Shown here piece by piece: positions 63,496 through 64,000 of a stretch of 64,000 bases of DNA (its first letter is position 1; the number at the start of each line of letters is the position of its first letter). Position numbers and translations under genes: made by a program. Source of the DNA: JAOUEA01 sp963734685 (GTDB lineage Bacteria; Actinomycetota; UBA4738; HRBIN12); assembly GCA_963734685.1 (NCBI GenBank), contig CAVTIC010000001.1, positions 186,001 to 250,000 of the forward strand, read 5' to 3'. The notes beneath the pieces were generated by a model. That model was not told where the DNA came from and did not search any database. It saw only the letters and a program-made list of their open reading frames with translations.

Positions 63496-63696
63496 GAGCG
63501 GGAGGACGCCGAACGACGAGACGTGGCCTCAATGAGGGCACACGATGACCTAGCATCGACGCGCGCCGCCCAGCCCGTCGACGCCTGCTCTCACGACGGG
63601 CACACCTGGAACACTCGCGTGATGCGATGAGCTGGCTGGAATCGAACGGCTCCGGACTACGATGAGACGACCAGCGGGACACCGGCCCGGGAGTGG
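63496..63696. other. Intergenic, no supported feature
   Basis: Open frames here are short and shadow-like. I see no operator copy, RNA gene or repeat. Confidence 0.5.
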
Positions 63697-63903
63697 GTGA
63701 GCGCAGTGGAGTACCTCGCCTCCGCCATCGTCCTCATCGCCTTGCTTGCGGGACTCGTGTTCTATGCGGTCTGGGCGCGGCGCATGGAACGCCACGTTGG
63801 CCTGCCATCAGAGTCCTCCGGCGAACCCACGAAGCGGTTCGGGATGTTCTCCCTCTTCGGCCGCGACGGGCCGCACATCCCGCCTGGTGCCACGGGCACA
63901 TAG
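63697..63903 (+). CDS. Small single-pass membrane protein
   Basis: 68 residues from GTG 63697 with GGGAGTGG upstream. The N-terminal helix EYLASAIVLIALLAGLVFYA spans the membrane, followed by a basic WARRMERH and a hydrophilic tail (KRFGMFSLFGRDGPH). A small protein of unknown function with inside-positive topology. Not linked to the island. Confidence 0.55.
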   Translation: MSAVEYLASAIVLIALLAGLVFYAVWARRMERHVGLPSESSGEPTKRFGMFSLFGRDGPHIPPGATGT

Positions 63904-64000
63904 CTGGCAACCATCTCGTCAGGCGAGCGCGATCGACGCGGCACGATCGTGCAGGCTGCGAAGACAACGGCAGGCCCACGGCAGCACCGGATGGGCTGAC

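Overview
This is about 64 kb of high-GC bacterial DNA with compact, often overlapping gene ends, frequent GTG and TTG starts, lipoprotein-type ABC sugar binding proteins, a luciferase-like monooxygenase family enzyme and a GerW-like protein. That fits an Actinomycetota or high-GC Chloroflexota (Limnocylindria-like) genome; the sequence alone does not decide which. Many genes, above all on the minus strand at 7.4-9.9, 15.4-19.7, 27.4-30.0 and 37.3-47.8 kb, are broken by single-base indels although the protein similarity continues in the next frame. This looks more like consensus error in a long-read or metagenome assembly than real gene death. Such genes are reported here as one locus with the breaks described.

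Layout. The left edge holds the first codons of an ammonium transporter gene (minus), a tRNA-Arg(CCT), a 0.7 kb stretch with no gene, a P-loop kinase and a few small proteins. From 2.3 to 61.6 kb nearly everything belongs to one carbohydrate-catabolism island. It contains four aldo/keto reductases, four enolase-superfamily (mandelate racemase/muconate lactonizing type) sugar-acid dehydratases, a zinc-type alcohol dehydrogenase-like protein, an FMN 2-hydroxyacid dehydrogenase, two D-2-hydroxyacid dehydrogenases, a 3-hydroxyisobutyrate dehydrogenase-like protein, an RraA-like protein, a uronate dehydrogenase, an SMP-30 lactonase, an SDR, glycosidases (GH1, GH2, two GH67/GH115-like, three GHL6-like), a CehA/McbA-type PHP metallohydrolase, two ADP-ribosylglycohydrolase-fold proteins, a Tm-1-like/PEP-hydrolase-like pair, an amidase with an internal stop, cupins, and two paralogous His-rich membrane proteins of unknown function. 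At 37.3-49.2 kb on the minus strand lie two solute-binding proteins, two permeases and an ATPase (an ABC sugar importer), followed by a phosphomannose-isomerase-like protein, a Gfo/Idh/MocA oxidoreductase, a LacI-family repressor, xylulokinase and a luciferase-like enzyme. Right of 61.6 kb are two SAM methyltransferases, a kinase-like gene remnant and a small membrane protein.

The main discovery is a regulatory one. Eighteen copies of a 14-bp cre-like operator, consensus TGGGAACGWTRYCA with a central CG, lie upstream of or inside the start regions of almost every transcription unit from 2301 to 61562. They are absent from the flanks I read. A LacI-family regulator is encoded in the island at 39804-40842, and two weaker tandem copies precede its own operon. 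In 15 of 18 sites the asymmetric site is oriented so that its right arm (TATCAT, TACCAT, TGTCAT) lies where a -10 box would be for a neighbouring gene, and several sites touch or overlap start codons. The picture is a single local repressor controlling about 40 genes for uptake and oxidative breakdown of a uronic-acid- or sugar-acid-containing plant or algal glycan. The exact substrate is inference.
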